A stretch of 8,357 nucleotides of DNA from JACPGQ01 sp039798685 (lineage in GTDB: Bacteria > Patescibacteriota > Microgenomatia > Levybacterales > UBA12049), in NCBI GenBank assembly GCA_039798685.1, contig JBDKFM010000057.1:1-8357 (forward strand), given 5' to 3'. Under the pieces are notes generated by a model. It searched no databases. It was not told where the DNA came from and saw only the letters and a program-made list of their open reading frames with translations. The position numbers and the translations under genes are program-made. Below, one piece after another: positions 1 through 6,434 of this stretch (position 1 is the stretch's first letter; every line of letters starts with the position of its first letter).

Positions 1-773
1 CTCTGCTCAATAAGTTCTTTTTTCATACCGCTTTTTGATGCCATCGCTTCTTCATACTTCATCTTTTGCTCTGCATTAAGTTTAGAGCGAGAATCCATTA
101 CGTTATATTTCTGCATCAAATCATTCGCGGCAATTTTGACTCCTAAGACCTGTGTCTCAACAACATCATCCAAATCTGCATCAATTGCAGCTGCAAGCTC
201 ATCTCCCGGAAGCTCGTCTTCTACCCTGAGCTTCGCTTCAAGAAGCGTATAGCTGGTTGCATCGATTCTTGACGCGAGAGCAAGTGGCGCCTGATTTGCC
301 ACTTCCCTGAGAGCAGCTCTGTACTCAGCAAGTGATCTGTTCATATCACGTGCAAGAGTTGCCGTACTTCGACCTTTTGCCGCTGCATCTCCAATCGATC
401 GGGACGCTCCCCTGGCAGCTTTTTCAGCTCCTGAAAGTGCGACTTCTATTCCAGTAGCGTCATCACGTTCCATCATGACTTTTGCTTCACCAAGACGCTC
501 ACCAAGTATCCTCATATATACCTGAGCCTGCTGTTCAGGGGTAAATGCGAGCGTGAGTCTGATCTCCTGCACTACCTGATCAAGCGGATAAAGAGAACTG
601 TCCGGAAGAATAAATCCAGGCCCTGCCGCAAGTCCTGGAAAATTTATCTCTGAAACTGCTGTAGATTCTCCGAGCACATCCTGCACATGATTTGCAGCGA
701 CCTGAGGCACAAATGCAGAGATAGTTACTGCTGCAACTGACGCGGATACTGCGAGGCGTGACAAAAAACGCAT
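1..773 (-). CDS. Secreted DUF5667-like protein, 3' end cut by window edge
   Basis: The minus strand reads open from an ATG at 773 to the left edge: 257 codons and no stop, so the C-terminus is missing. Residues 1-27 form a signal peptide (basic MRFLSR, then an Ala/Val-rich core ending VPQVAA), so the protein is probably exported or surface-held. Residues about 53-105 carry GFILPDSSLYPLDQ, then LTLAFTPEQQAQVYMRIL and GERLGEAK. I recognise this pattern as the DUF5667 family, common in Patescibacteria. The remainder is Ala/Glu/Arg-rich and predicted helical. Function is unknown; an extracytoplasmic helical or coiled structural role is only a guess. An in-frame ATG at 779 would add two residues (MYM...). 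I prefer 773 because the -10-like box at 780-785 leaves 6 nt before it, but 779 shares the ten-base context TTAGTATATG with the topA start. There is no Shine-Dalgarno sequence. It diverges from the 862 gene. The ORF is secure; the family call is moderate. Confidence 0.85.
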   Translation of the reverse strand, partial: MRFLSRLAVSASVAAVTISAFVPQVAANHVQDVLGESTAVSEINFPGLAAGPGFILPDSSLYPLDQVVQEIRLTLAFTPEQQAQVYMRILGERLGEAKVMMERDDATGIEVALSGAEKAARGASRSIGDAAAKGRSTATLARDMNRSLAEYRAALREVANQAPLALASRIDATSYTLLEAKLRVEDELPGDELAAAIDADLDDVVETQVLGVKIAANDLMQKYNVMDSRSKLNAEQKMKYEEAMASKSGMKKELIEQ

Positions 774-779
774 ATACAT

Positions 780-811
780 ATACTAAAGCACGGATTAGGA
801 AACCCTGTCAA
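780..811 (-). promoter_or_regulatory. Candidate promoter of the DUF5667-like gene
   Basis: On the minus strand a perfect TTGACA lies at 811-806. -10 candidates are TTTAGT at 787-782 (spacer 18) or TAGTAT at 785-780 (spacer 20, longer than usual). Either would start transcription at or within a few bases of the ATGs at 779 and 773, giving a leaderless or nearly leaderless mRNA. The -35 is good and the -10 mediocre. Confidence 0.4.
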
Positions 812-820
812 GTCCTACGA

Positions 821-847
821 CACATACTTCCATGCTGCAAGTATGTG
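821..847. promoter_or_regulatory. Perfect 9-bp inverted repeat, candidate operator
   Basis: CACATACTT at 821-829 and AAGTATGTG at 839-847 are exact reverse complements separated by 9 bp. The element lies in the divergent intergenic region. It covers the -35 region of the 862 gene, ends one base before its -10 hexamer (849-854), and overlaps the TG of the extended -10. If that mRNA is leaderless, the repeat is upstream of the transcript, which favours a DNA-binding site for a dimeric regulator over an RNA hairpin. No regulator gene is visible nearby. Confidence 0.5.
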
Positions 848-854
848 CTATCAT
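846..854 (+). promoter_or_regulatory. Extended -10 promoter, leaderless start of 862 gene
   Basis: TGC directly followed by TATCAT (849-854) is an extended -10 box with five of six consensus bases. The ATG at 862 begins 7 nt after it, where the first transcribed base is expected. No good -35 is visible at 826-831 (acttcc), which fits an extended -10 promoter. Confidence 0.5.
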
Positions 855-861
855 TGTTGTA

Positions 862-1311
862 ATGACTGCCACAGGACATGCGATCATAGGTACTGTAATT
901 GCTGCAAAAATTGGTAATCCCTATCTCGCAATCCCAATAGCACTTCTCTCACACATCGCGGCAGATGCTTTTCCACACTGGGACACAGGCACGAATAAAA
1001 AGAAAAAATCACATTCTGCATTTTTCGCACAATCCCTTCTCGATCTAGGCCTAAGCTTTCTCCTTCCATACCTTCTGGTCATCACCTTTTTTCCAGATAC
1101 AAATCTCGTATATCTTTACGTCATTGTATTCGCTGCACAATTTTTTGATTGGGCGAGTGTACCCTACGTATTTTTTAACTGGAAGTTCCCTCCATTTAAT
1201 TGGCCGTATAACTTTCAGATATCTTTCGACAACCGGCTTGATAAACCATGGGGTATTATTACCCAGGCAGCCGTGCTTCTTTTTCTCGTCATCTTTGCAA
1301 TTCGCATCTGA
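862..1311 (+). CDS. Small polytopic membrane protein with conserved-looking His/Asp residues
   Basis: The protein has 149 residues from ATG 862. An in-frame ATG at 832 would add ten residues, but it lies inside the inverted repeat and upstream of the -10 box, so 862 is preferred. The N-terminus MTATGHAIIG is followed by hydrophobic segments at about 8-35, 56-76, 83-104 and 131-148. Polar residues sit within or beside membrane segments: H6, H31, D35, H39, W40 and D41 (SHIAADAFPHWD). This resembles the His/Asp pattern of YdjM-type (PF04307) membrane-associated putative metal-dependent hydrolases, but I cannot confirm membership. A basic loop (NKKKK, 45-49) is probably cytoplasmic. Another aromatic stretch (residues 105-115) is rich in Trp, Phe and Pro. 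The next gene begins 10 bp after the stop, so the two are probably co-transcribed. Reaction and substrate are unknown. Confidence 0.85.
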   Translation: MTATGHAIIGTVIAAKIGNPYLAIPIALLSHIAADAFPHWDTGTNKKKKSHSAFFAQSLLDLGLSFLLPYLLVITFFPDTNLVYLYVIVFAAQFFDWASVPYVFFNWKFPPFNWPYNFQISFDNRLDKPWGIITQAAVLLFLVIFAIRI

Positions 1312-1321
1312 GCATCACATC

Positions 1322-1792
1322 ATGGACAATACAAATCAACCGCCAGCACAACCGACTCCTCAAGCACCACTTGATCACTCAAAGACTCCAAACCCCCAAG
1401 ATCCCCCACGAGCTCCTGAGTCCCCTGCAGTTCCCACCTCATCGCAGATTCTCCCGAAACATCATAACTTCCCTCTTCACAGAGCACTACTCATCGCTGT
1501 CATTGTGCTCTCGATTCTCTTCATCAGTGCCTATGCGGGAGTATACTACCTTCTCAATCAACAACTCACAAAAATTACCAATGCACGCAAAAACACAGCT
1601 CCAACGACAACCCAGAAATCACCAATGATACCATCGCCTACCTCCGTTTCAACCCCAGTCACATTTCCAAAAGGCGAAATCACACCAACAGTGCAACAGG
1701 TCGCATGTACTCTTGAAGCCAAACAGTGCAGCGACGGCTCATATGTCTCGCGGACCGGTCCAAATTGCGAGTTCACAGTTTGCCCTGAATAA
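1322..1792 (+). CDS. Single-pass membrane protein, proline-rich N-terminus, C-terminal four-Cys motif
   Basis: The protein has 156 residues. The frame is open further upstream, but ATG 1322 is the first start after the preceding stop and begins MDNTNQPP. Residues 1-50 are Pro/Gln/Ser-rich and disordered-looking. One transmembrane helix spans about 54-78. Residues 85-125 form a Thr/Ser/Pro-rich linker. The end, CTLEAKQCSDGSYV then RTGPNCEFTVCP, has cysteines at 129, 136, 149 and 154, enough for two disulphides or one metal site. I have seen this kind of CxxEAKxCxDGS/GPNCEF module in Patescibacteria proteins, but know no function for it. The likely topology is N-terminus in, with the Cys module outside on a flexible stalk, suggesting a surface binding or interaction module (inference). 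There is no Shine-Dalgarno sequence; it is probably co-transcribed with the 862 gene. Confidence 0.85.
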   Translation: MDNTNQPPAQPTPQAPLDHSKTPNPQDPPRAPESPAVPTSSQILPKHHNFPLHRALLIAVIVLSILFISAYAGVYYLLNQQLTKITNARKNTAPTTTQKSPMIPSPTSVSTPVTFPKGEITPTVQQVACTLEAKQCSDGSYVSRTGPNCEFTVCPE

Positions 1793-1795
1793 ATG

Positions 1796-1809
1796 AAGGG
1801 CCTTCCCTT
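1796..1809 (+). terminator. Short hairpin after the four-Cys gene, weak terminator candidate
   Basis: AAGGG (1796-1800), a CCTT loop and CCCTT (1805-1809) form a 5-bp hairpin beginning 4 bases after the stop codon. No T-tract follows, so it may only protect the 3' end or be chance. Confidence 0.25.
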
Positions 1810-1820
1810 AAATGTATACC

Positions 1821-1863
1821 TCATAATTCATAGTTAATAATTGAGAACTCATACTTCTTAGTT
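1821..1863. repeat. Imperfect direct repeat upstream of the serine hydrolase promoter
   Basis: TCATAATTCATAGTT (1821-1835) and TCATACTTCTTAGTT (1849-1863) match at 13 of 15 positions, with start points 28 bp apart. The second copy covers the candidate -35 region of the 1890 gene. It could be a pair of protein-binding sites on the same helix face region, or decayed A/T-rich repeat sequence. Confidence 0.45.
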
Positions 1864-1883
1864 CGCCCTCCATCCTTTATACT
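1855..1883 (+). promoter_or_regulatory. Promoter of serine hydrolase gene, leaderless
   Basis: TATACT at 1878-1883 matches five of six -10 consensus bases. A weak -35, TTCTTA, lies at 1855-1860 with a 17-bp spacer. The ATG at 1890 begins 6 nt after the -10 box, so the transcript should begin at or next to the start codon. Confidence 0.5.
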
Positions 1884-1889
1884 GAAAAT

Positions 1890-2801
1890 ATGCGCCCCTT
1901 CCTCTTCACACTTATCGTTGGATTCACAGCTCTTCTTTTTGCATCAGCAAGCTACCTAATTTATCTGCAACACAAAAATATTACTGCATACACAAAACAG
2001 GTGCTCGGGGTTAAAAAGGAATATGCACAACTAAAAGAGGACTACATAAAAATTAAAAACCAAAACCCGAAACCGGACGAGCGCGCAACACAAAAGGCAA
2101 CTGCGATACACGAAGCAGTAACCAAAATCATAGACGAATACACGGCAAAAACCGACGGGGACCTGAGTATCTACTATAAAAATCTGAACACGGATGCATC
2201 AATTGCAGTCAACCCTGACAAAAAATACTACATGGCTAGTTTATATAAAATCATTCTCGTTCTCTATCTGCTTGATGAGGTACACAACGGAACCGCTTCC
2301 CTGCAAGACAAAGTAGGAACAAGTAGTGCAACACTTGATCTTGCAATCGAAAAAATCATCACAGAGAGCAACAACGAGTATGCGCAAACATTAGCAGAAG
2401 AGTATGGATGGAAAAATATTGAGAAAAAGATGAAACCAAAACTCGGGATCGAATTTAGCTTTGATAGCTCTCTACACACATCAGTCCGCAGTATCGGAAA
2501 ACTGTTTGAGGAGATTGCATCTGCACTCTCAGTCACAGACGAAGACAGTCGCTCACTCCTCACCCTTATGAATAACCAAAAAAAACTTACAAAATTACCA
2601 AAATATCTCCCAAAGCACATTTATTCACACAACAAAACAGGTGAATTTGAAGCATTTTCACATGATGCCGGTATTTTCTATACACCGAAGGCAAATTACA
2701 TTCTGATATTTATGAGTAAATCAAAAAATCCGAAGGCAGTTGATGAGCAAATGGCTCTTATGTCAAAAGAAATCTATGAAGCACTCAATCAGCAGATGTG
2801 A
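1890..2801 (+). CDS. Membrane-anchored class-A-type (beta-lactamase-fold) serine hydrolase
   Basis: The protein has 303 residues. Residues 5-26 are an uncleaved-looking N-terminal membrane anchor. Residues 30-85 form a charged helical stalk. The catalytic domain follows with class-A/PBP signatures in order: S117-L-Y-K120 (nucleophile and general base), S160-N161-N162 (the SDN-type motif) and K249-T250-G251 in SHNKTGEFEAF, followed by HDAG. This places it in the beta-lactamase2 (PF13354)/penicillin-binding superfamily, acting outside the membrane on peptidoglycan peptides or similar esters or amides. No clear ExxxN omega-loop motif with the deacylating Glu166 is visible between SNN and the THxSVRSIGKL helix (about 196-206). 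A D,D-peptidase-like or other hydrolase is therefore more likely than true drug resistance. It starts with its own leaderless-type promoter, and a hairpin at 2813-2835 lies downstream. The fold is confident; the substrate is not known. Confidence 0.9.
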   Translation: MRPFLFTLIVGFTALLFASASYLIYLQHKNITAYTKQVLGVKKEYAQLKEDYIKIKNQNPKPDERATQKATAIHEAVTKIIDEYTAKTDGDLSIYYKNLNTDASIAVNPDKKYYMASLYKIILVLYLLDEVHNGTASLQDKVGTSSATLDLAIEKIITESNNEYAQTLAEEYGWKNIEKKMKPKLGIEFSFDSSLHTSVRSIGKLFEEIASALSVTDEDSRSLLTLMNNQKKLTKLPKYLPKHIYSHNKTGEFEAFSHDAGIFYTPKANYILIFMSKSKNPKAVDEQMALMSKEIYEALNQQM

Positions 2802-2811
2802 TCGAATCATA

Positions 2812-2840
2812 GGATCCCGAACTTGTTTCAGGGTCGCTTT
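2812..2840 (+). terminator. Repeat-derived hairpin, possible terminator of the serine hydrolase gene
   Basis: CCCGAA (2816-2821), loop CTTGT, then TTC, a bulged A and GGG (2827-2833) form a stem that can be extended by GA/TC across 2813-2835 with a T bulge. The bases gcttttct follow, a short T-run. It sits 11 bp after the stop at 2801. The sequence shares ATCCCGAAC and TCAGGG with the palindrome at 6447-6528, so it looks like a small member of the same dispersed repeat. Its right half also holds the candidate -35 of the next gene. Confidence 0.45.
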
Positions 2841-2851
2841 TCTGAAATACT
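2823..2851 (+). promoter_or_regulatory. Candidate promoter of the 2857 gene, leaderless
   Basis: TTGTTT at 2823-2828, a 17-bp spacer, then TGA followed by AATACT (2846-2851) gives an extended -10 with four of six consensus bases. The ATG at 2857 is 5 nt further on. The -35 lies inside the hairpin repeat, so a copy of that repeat may have supplied part of the promoter. Confidence 0.4.
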
Positions 2852-2856
2852 AAAGT

Positions 2857-3732
2857 ATGGAAAATCCTTCAGGGAGCACTACCCACACTTTCCACTTCCC
2901 AAAATGGTTCGTTGTCTTCTGCCTTCTCTTCATCCCACCTGTCGGATGGTGGCATATGTGGAAAAATCATCGCTATCACACTTGGTTTCCTTATGTACTC
3001 TGGCTAAACAGCGCGATCATGCTGGGGTTTGCAGCATATATCGTCATACATTTTTATCCGAGGATCAGATCACTCTACGACGCAACGACACTAATCGTCA
3101 TAAGTCACATCGGGCTCATCTCACTTGCACTGCTTGAAATTGTGTTCGGCTTTTATCTCCTGAAAAAATTTAAAAATCAGGCTCGCCTCACATCACGAAT
3201 CATTGGACTCATCATCCTCCTCCTTTTCATAAATGCTATCGCAATACCGCTCTCACAACTCTTTATCGGGACACAAAGTAGTGCGATGAAAACTGTGACA
3301 AATGAGAAAAACTTAGTGAAAAACTCACCTTCCCTTGCTACTGCCGGATATCTCAGTATTCTTCCTGAACAGATTACTTGGATGCCCCCTATGACAGGGA
3401 CGATTAGCTACACTGATTTTGCAAAAAACTTACCGACCAGAACTCTGTCAGGGACTCTGCAAAACGGAACCGCCATACTCAATAACCTCTCAGAGGCCAG
3501 TGCAATGAATAACGATTTTCTCAAAAATAACGGATGGGCTGAGGATCCGAATCAATCGGCAGACGGGCCAACAGGCTCAGTCTGGGGATACAAAAAAACT
3601 ACCGGCAATAAAACACAAATCCTACAACTTCGCTATACAAATACATCGATCACACCTCTCCCAAATCAACCGATTCAAGTCACCTGCCCGTGCAACCTGA
3701 CTTATACAATTTTCTTAAGTGATCCATTCTAG
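2857..3732 (+). CDS. Four-helix membrane protein with C-terminal external domain; paralogue of next gene
   Basis: The protein has 291 residues. Membrane segments lie at about 16-33, 44-66, 77-103 and 112-137. Between the first two sits a loop FIPPVGWWHMWKNHRYHTWF, rich in Trp, His and Arg. Residues about 140-291 form a soluble domain of roughly 150 residues containing NNGWAEDPN, a GPTGSVWGY stretch and a late C277-P-C279 pair. By the even helix count it would be on the same side as the N-terminus; with few positive charges in the short N-tail I cannot fix the sidedness. The helical part closely resembles the next protein (FPPxxWxxMWKxxRYHxWFP, then EIxFGxxLxKK), so this is a tandem duplication. 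I do not recognise a named family. ATG 2857 is chosen because a -10 box lies 5 nt upstream and no Shine-Dalgarno sequence supports another start. Confidence 0.85.
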   Translation: MENPSGSTTHTFHFPKWFVVFCLLFIPPVGWWHMWKNHRYHTWFPYVLWLNSAIMLGFAAYIVIHFYPRIRSLYDATTLIVISHIGLISLALLEIVFGFYLLKKFKNQARLTSRIIGLIILLLFINAIAIPLSQLFIGTQSSAMKTVTNEKNLVKNSPSLATAGYLSILPEQITWMPPMTGTISYTDFAKNLPTRTLSGTLQNGTAILNNLSEASAMNNDFLKNNGWAEDPNQSADGPTGSVWGYKKTTGNKTQILQLRYTNTSITPLPNQPIQVTCPCNLTYTIFLSDPF

Positions 3733-3736
3733 TGTT

Positions 3737-4294
3737 ATGGACAATAAAGAATTACACGAAACTCAACCGGCATCAACACCTCTGCCCGCCCCTGATGTCG
3801 CAAAAACAATGCCGACAAAAATGCATCCGTTACCCTCATCGGTATTGCCTGGATCAACACCCACATGGATAATCATCCTTCTCCTTGTCTTCTTCCCGCC
3901 TCTCGCTTGGTACTTTATGTGGAAAGAGGCAAGATATCACAGATGGTTCCCAGTTCTCTTGTGGCTCTATGGTATTATATCGATTACTTTATTTGCAATA
4001 ATAACTATCTTTGTCTACCCGCAGATAAATAAATTATTTGAATCATTGAATATTGAGAGAGAAAATACATGGCTTCCGTATGCTGCCGGCACTGCAGTAC
4101 TCTTAGGCATATGCGAGATTCTTTTTGGCATATTCCTCTTTAAAAAAACACAAAACGGCACCGCCTTACCCAACAAACTCCTTCTCATTACTCTTATAAT
4201 CTTGTTCATTCAATGGATCACAATTCCGGTCTGGACAATAATTACGCAGGTTTCAATAATTTCACCTGTTTACATGATCACTTCAGGATTCTAA
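3737..4294 (+). CDS. Four-helix membrane protein, short paralogue of the preceding gene
   Basis: The protein has 185 residues from ATG 3737, which lies 4 bp after the upstream stop. An in-frame GTG at 3719 would overlap that gene and is less likely. Residues 1-42 are a Pro/Thr/Ala-rich hydrophilic tail, recalling the MDN-plus-proline-rich tail of the 1322 protein. Helices lie at about 43-61, 71-94, 112-136 and 147-170. The shared signature FFPPLAWYFMWKEARYHRWF spans about residues 52-71, followed by CEILFGIFLFKK. Unlike its neighbour it ends soon after helix 4 and has no external domain. The topA stop lies only 50 bp downstream, so no lost domain coding is hidden there. Tight spacing suggests co-transcription and perhaps a hetero-oligomer (inference). 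Function is unknown. Confidence 0.85.
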   Translation: MDNKELHETQPASTPLPAPDVAKTMPTKMHPLPSSVLPGSTPTWIIILLLVFFPPLAWYFMWKEARYHRWFPVLLWLYGIISITLFAIITIFVYPQINKLFESLNIERENTWLPYAAGTAVLLGICEILFGIFLFKKTQNGTALPNKLLLITLIILFIQWITIPVWTIITQVSIISPVYMITSGF

Positions 4295-4298
4295 GAAC

Positions 4299-4320
4299 GT
4301 GTCGAAGTAAGTAGCGACAC
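4299..4320. terminator. Hairpin between convergent genes, weak bidirectional terminator candidate
   Basis: GTGTCG (4299-4304) and CGACAC (4315-4320) are exact inverted copies around a 10-nt loop. They lie in the 49-bp gap between the 3' ends of the plus-strand operon and topA. No T-run follows on either strand, so classical intrinsic termination is doubtful. Confidence 0.3.
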
Positions 4321-4343
4321 TAAGGAAAAAGCAGATTGATTCT

Positions 4344-6434
4344 TTAGGATTTAGGTAATACTTCGACAGATGCTGGCTTTTCTTTTACCTTCACTTCCTC
4401 ACGCTTTACTGCCTTGATATCCTCAATCTTCCACGCAGCAAAATTGCAGTTTGGGTAATGTGAGCAACCGTAAAACTTACGTCCAGTCCTTGTTTTTTTG
4501 ATGATGATATTGCCGTTGTCTTTCGGACACATAATATTTGTTTGTTCAACAAAAGGTTTCGTAAATTTGCATGACGGAAATCGACTGCATGAGAGAAACT
4601 TACCGAACTTTCCTGTCCTGATAACTAAATTTCCCATTACACACTCAGGACAAAGTTCTCCCGTATCCTCAGTCTCGATCTTCACCCGTGGTGCATCCTT
4701 GACAGCTGCAAGACTCTCCCCAAACGGCTTATAAAACTCTTTCATCATAAGAACCCACTCTTTTGCACCTGATGCGACCTCATCAAGATCATTCTCCATC
4801 TGTGCAGTAAAAGGAATATCATCAATCGTTGAAAAATTCTGAACAAGAAAATCATTCACTGCCATTCCGACTGATGTCGGTACAAAACGTCTCTCCGCGC
4901 GCTCGACATATGCTCTATCAGTAAGCACACTGATGATTGATGCATATGTTGACGGACGCCCGATGCCTTTTTCCTCCAGTGTCGCAATAAGTGACGCGTC
5001 ATTATATCTGGGTGGAGCTGATGTCTCGTGTTCTTCTTTTCTAATACTCTGCTTCTGCAACTCATCACCCGAACGAAACTCAGGGAGCCGTACGTCCTGC
5101 AATGCCTGCGGATTAATCTTTAAAAATCCGTCAAATTTCAGAACGGATCCGTTCGTCTTCAGACGATACACAGCATCGTGAGATGAGATGCTTTCTTTTG
5201 CATCCACTGTAATTGTTGTTGATTCGATCACAGCATCTGCCATCTGCGATGCAAGTGCACGTCTCCAGATCAGGTCATATAACTTTGCACAATCATTTCC
5301 CAAAACTTCCCGAATTTCTGTAAGCTCTCTTTGCATCATCGTTGGGCGTATACCCTCATGTGCTTCTTGCGCAAGTTTTTGTTTTCCTGAAAAAACACGG
5401 GGTGTAGCCGGAAGATAATTCTCACCAAACTCCTTTTTCACATATCCTCGCATCGCATCGATCGCTGTCTGCGATAACGTCACGGAATCTGTTCTGTGAT
5501 ATGTAATAAAACCTTCTTCGTAGAGCTTCTGCGCCAAACTCATCGTACGCTTTCCAGGATACCCAAACCTCCTACTAGCATCCTGCTGCAACGTCGAGGT
5601 AGTGTATGGAGGCTGCGGAAAACGTCGTGTTTCTTTTTGCAGAACATCAGCTACCACAAATTTTTTCTTTTCTAAATCAGCGATGATCCCGTCGGTTACA
5701 TCAGGTGTGAGAAGCGTTGTCTTCGACACAGTGTACTCACCGTCGTAAAACGTAAACTTCTGTTGTGTATCAATTTTCTCCCCACGGATCTCAATAAGCA
5801 AAAACTCAACTGCTGATTCTTTTGTCTCTTTTTTGAGAAGCGCATGTATACTGAAATATTTTTCTTTTTTAAACTTCTCAATCTCCCGCTCCCGTTCAAC
5901 AAGCAGCCGCAGGGCAACTGACTGCACGCGTCCGGCAGACAATCCTCGTCTTACTTTCTGCCAAAGAATTGGTGAGATTTGATACCCGACCAAACGGTCG
6001 AGCACACGTCTTGCGACCTGTGCATCAACGAGATTTGTATCCACAGTCCTGGGTTTTGTGAGTGCTTCTCTCACAGCGGCTTCAGTAATTTCATGAAACA
6101 CTATCCTCTGAAACGTAATATCTTTCCCTTTATTATCAGCCCGCAACAGATCCTGTATGTTTGATGCAATCGCCTCCCCTTCACGATCAGGGTCAGTCGC
6201 CAGGATGACAGAGTCCGCTCCTTTTGTAAGTTTTTTCAACTCACTAATAATTAATTTTTTATCGGCAACTACCTCTAGAAGCGGTGTAAAATCATGTTCA
6301 AAATCAACGCCTAATTTACTCTTTGGAAGATCCATCACATGCCCCATTGAGAATTTAATCTCATACTCCTTTCCGAGAAACTTTCCGATTGTTTTTGCTT
6401 TTGTTGGTGATTCAACGATAACTAAATTCTTCAT
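4344..6434 (-). CDS. topA: DNA topoisomerase I (type IA)
   Basis: This 696-residue enzyme relaxes negatively supercoiled DNA in the cytoplasm by transient single-strand cleavage through a 5'-phosphotyrosine. The Toprim domain comes first: ESPTKAKTIGKFL (E8 to L20), SMGHVMDLPKSKLGVD and ATDPDREGEAIA (D81, D83, E85, metal-binding). DAQVARRVLDRLVGYQISP and GLSAGRVQSVALRLLVERE follow. The catalytic tyrosine is Y312 in EEGFITYHRTDS. AQEAHEGIRPT (355-365) and EEKGIGRPSTYASII (487-501) complete the core. The C-terminus has two topoisomerase zinc fingers. The first (595-622) has four Cys: C595, C598, C616 and C622. The second (636-663) keeps C636, C657 and C663, but has Asp at 639 where the second Cys is expected. 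A short Lys/Glu-rich tail follows. At 696 residues it is shorter than E. coli TopA (865), mainly through fewer C-terminal fingers. ATG 6434 is the natural start; it has no Shine-Dalgarno sequence. dprA is on the same strand upstream, a pairing common in bacteria. Confidence 0.98.
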   Translation of the reverse strand: MKNLVIVESPTKAKTIGKFLGKEYEIKFSMGHVMDLPKSKLGVDFEHDFTPLLEVVADKKLIISELKKLTKGADSVILATDPDREGEAIASNIQDLLRADNKGKDITFQRIVFHEITEAAVREALTKPRTVDTNLVDAQVARRVLDRLVGYQISPILWQKVRRGLSAGRVQSVALRLLVEREREIEKFKKEKYFSIHALLKKETKESAVEFLLIEIRGEKIDTQQKFTFYDGEYTVSKTTLLTPDVTDGIIADLEKKKFVVADVLQKETRRFPQPPYTTSTLQQDASRRFGYPGKRTMSLAQKLYEEGFITYHRTDSVTLSQTAIDAMRGYVKKEFGENYLPATPRVFSGKQKLAQEAHEGIRPTMMQRELTEIREVLGNDCAKLYDLIWRRALASQMADAVIESTTITVDAKESISSHDAVYRLKTNGSVLKFDGFLKINPQALQDVRLPEFRSGDELQKQSIRKEEHETSAPPRYNDASLIATLEEKGIGRPSTYASIISVLTDRAYVERAERRFVPTSVGMAVNDFLVQNFSTIDDIPFTAQMENDLDEVASGAKEWVLMMKEFYKPFGESLAAVKDAPRVKIETEDTGELCPECVMGNLVIRTGKFGKFLSCSRFPSCKFTKPFVEQTNIMCPKDNGNIIIKKTRTGRKFYGCSHYPNCNFAAWKIEDIKAVKREEVKVKEKPASVEVLPKS

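Noticed and set aside
832..861. Earlier in-frame ATG for the small His/Asp membrane protein
   Set aside because: It lies in the spacer of the perfect inverted repeat and upstream of the extended -10 box. The residues it adds (MLQVCAIIVV) look unlike a natural continuation, while MTATGHAIIG reads as a proper N-terminus.
1124..1321. Upstream extension of the four-Cys protein frame
   Set aside because: The extension lies wholly within the preceding gene in another frame. The product from ATG 1322 has a coherent layout and follows the upstream stop by 10 bp.
1890..2801. Calling this gene an antibiotic-resistance beta-lactamase
   Set aside because: The nucleophile and KTG motifs are shared by the whole serine-hydrolase superfamily, and no Glu166 equivalent is apparent.
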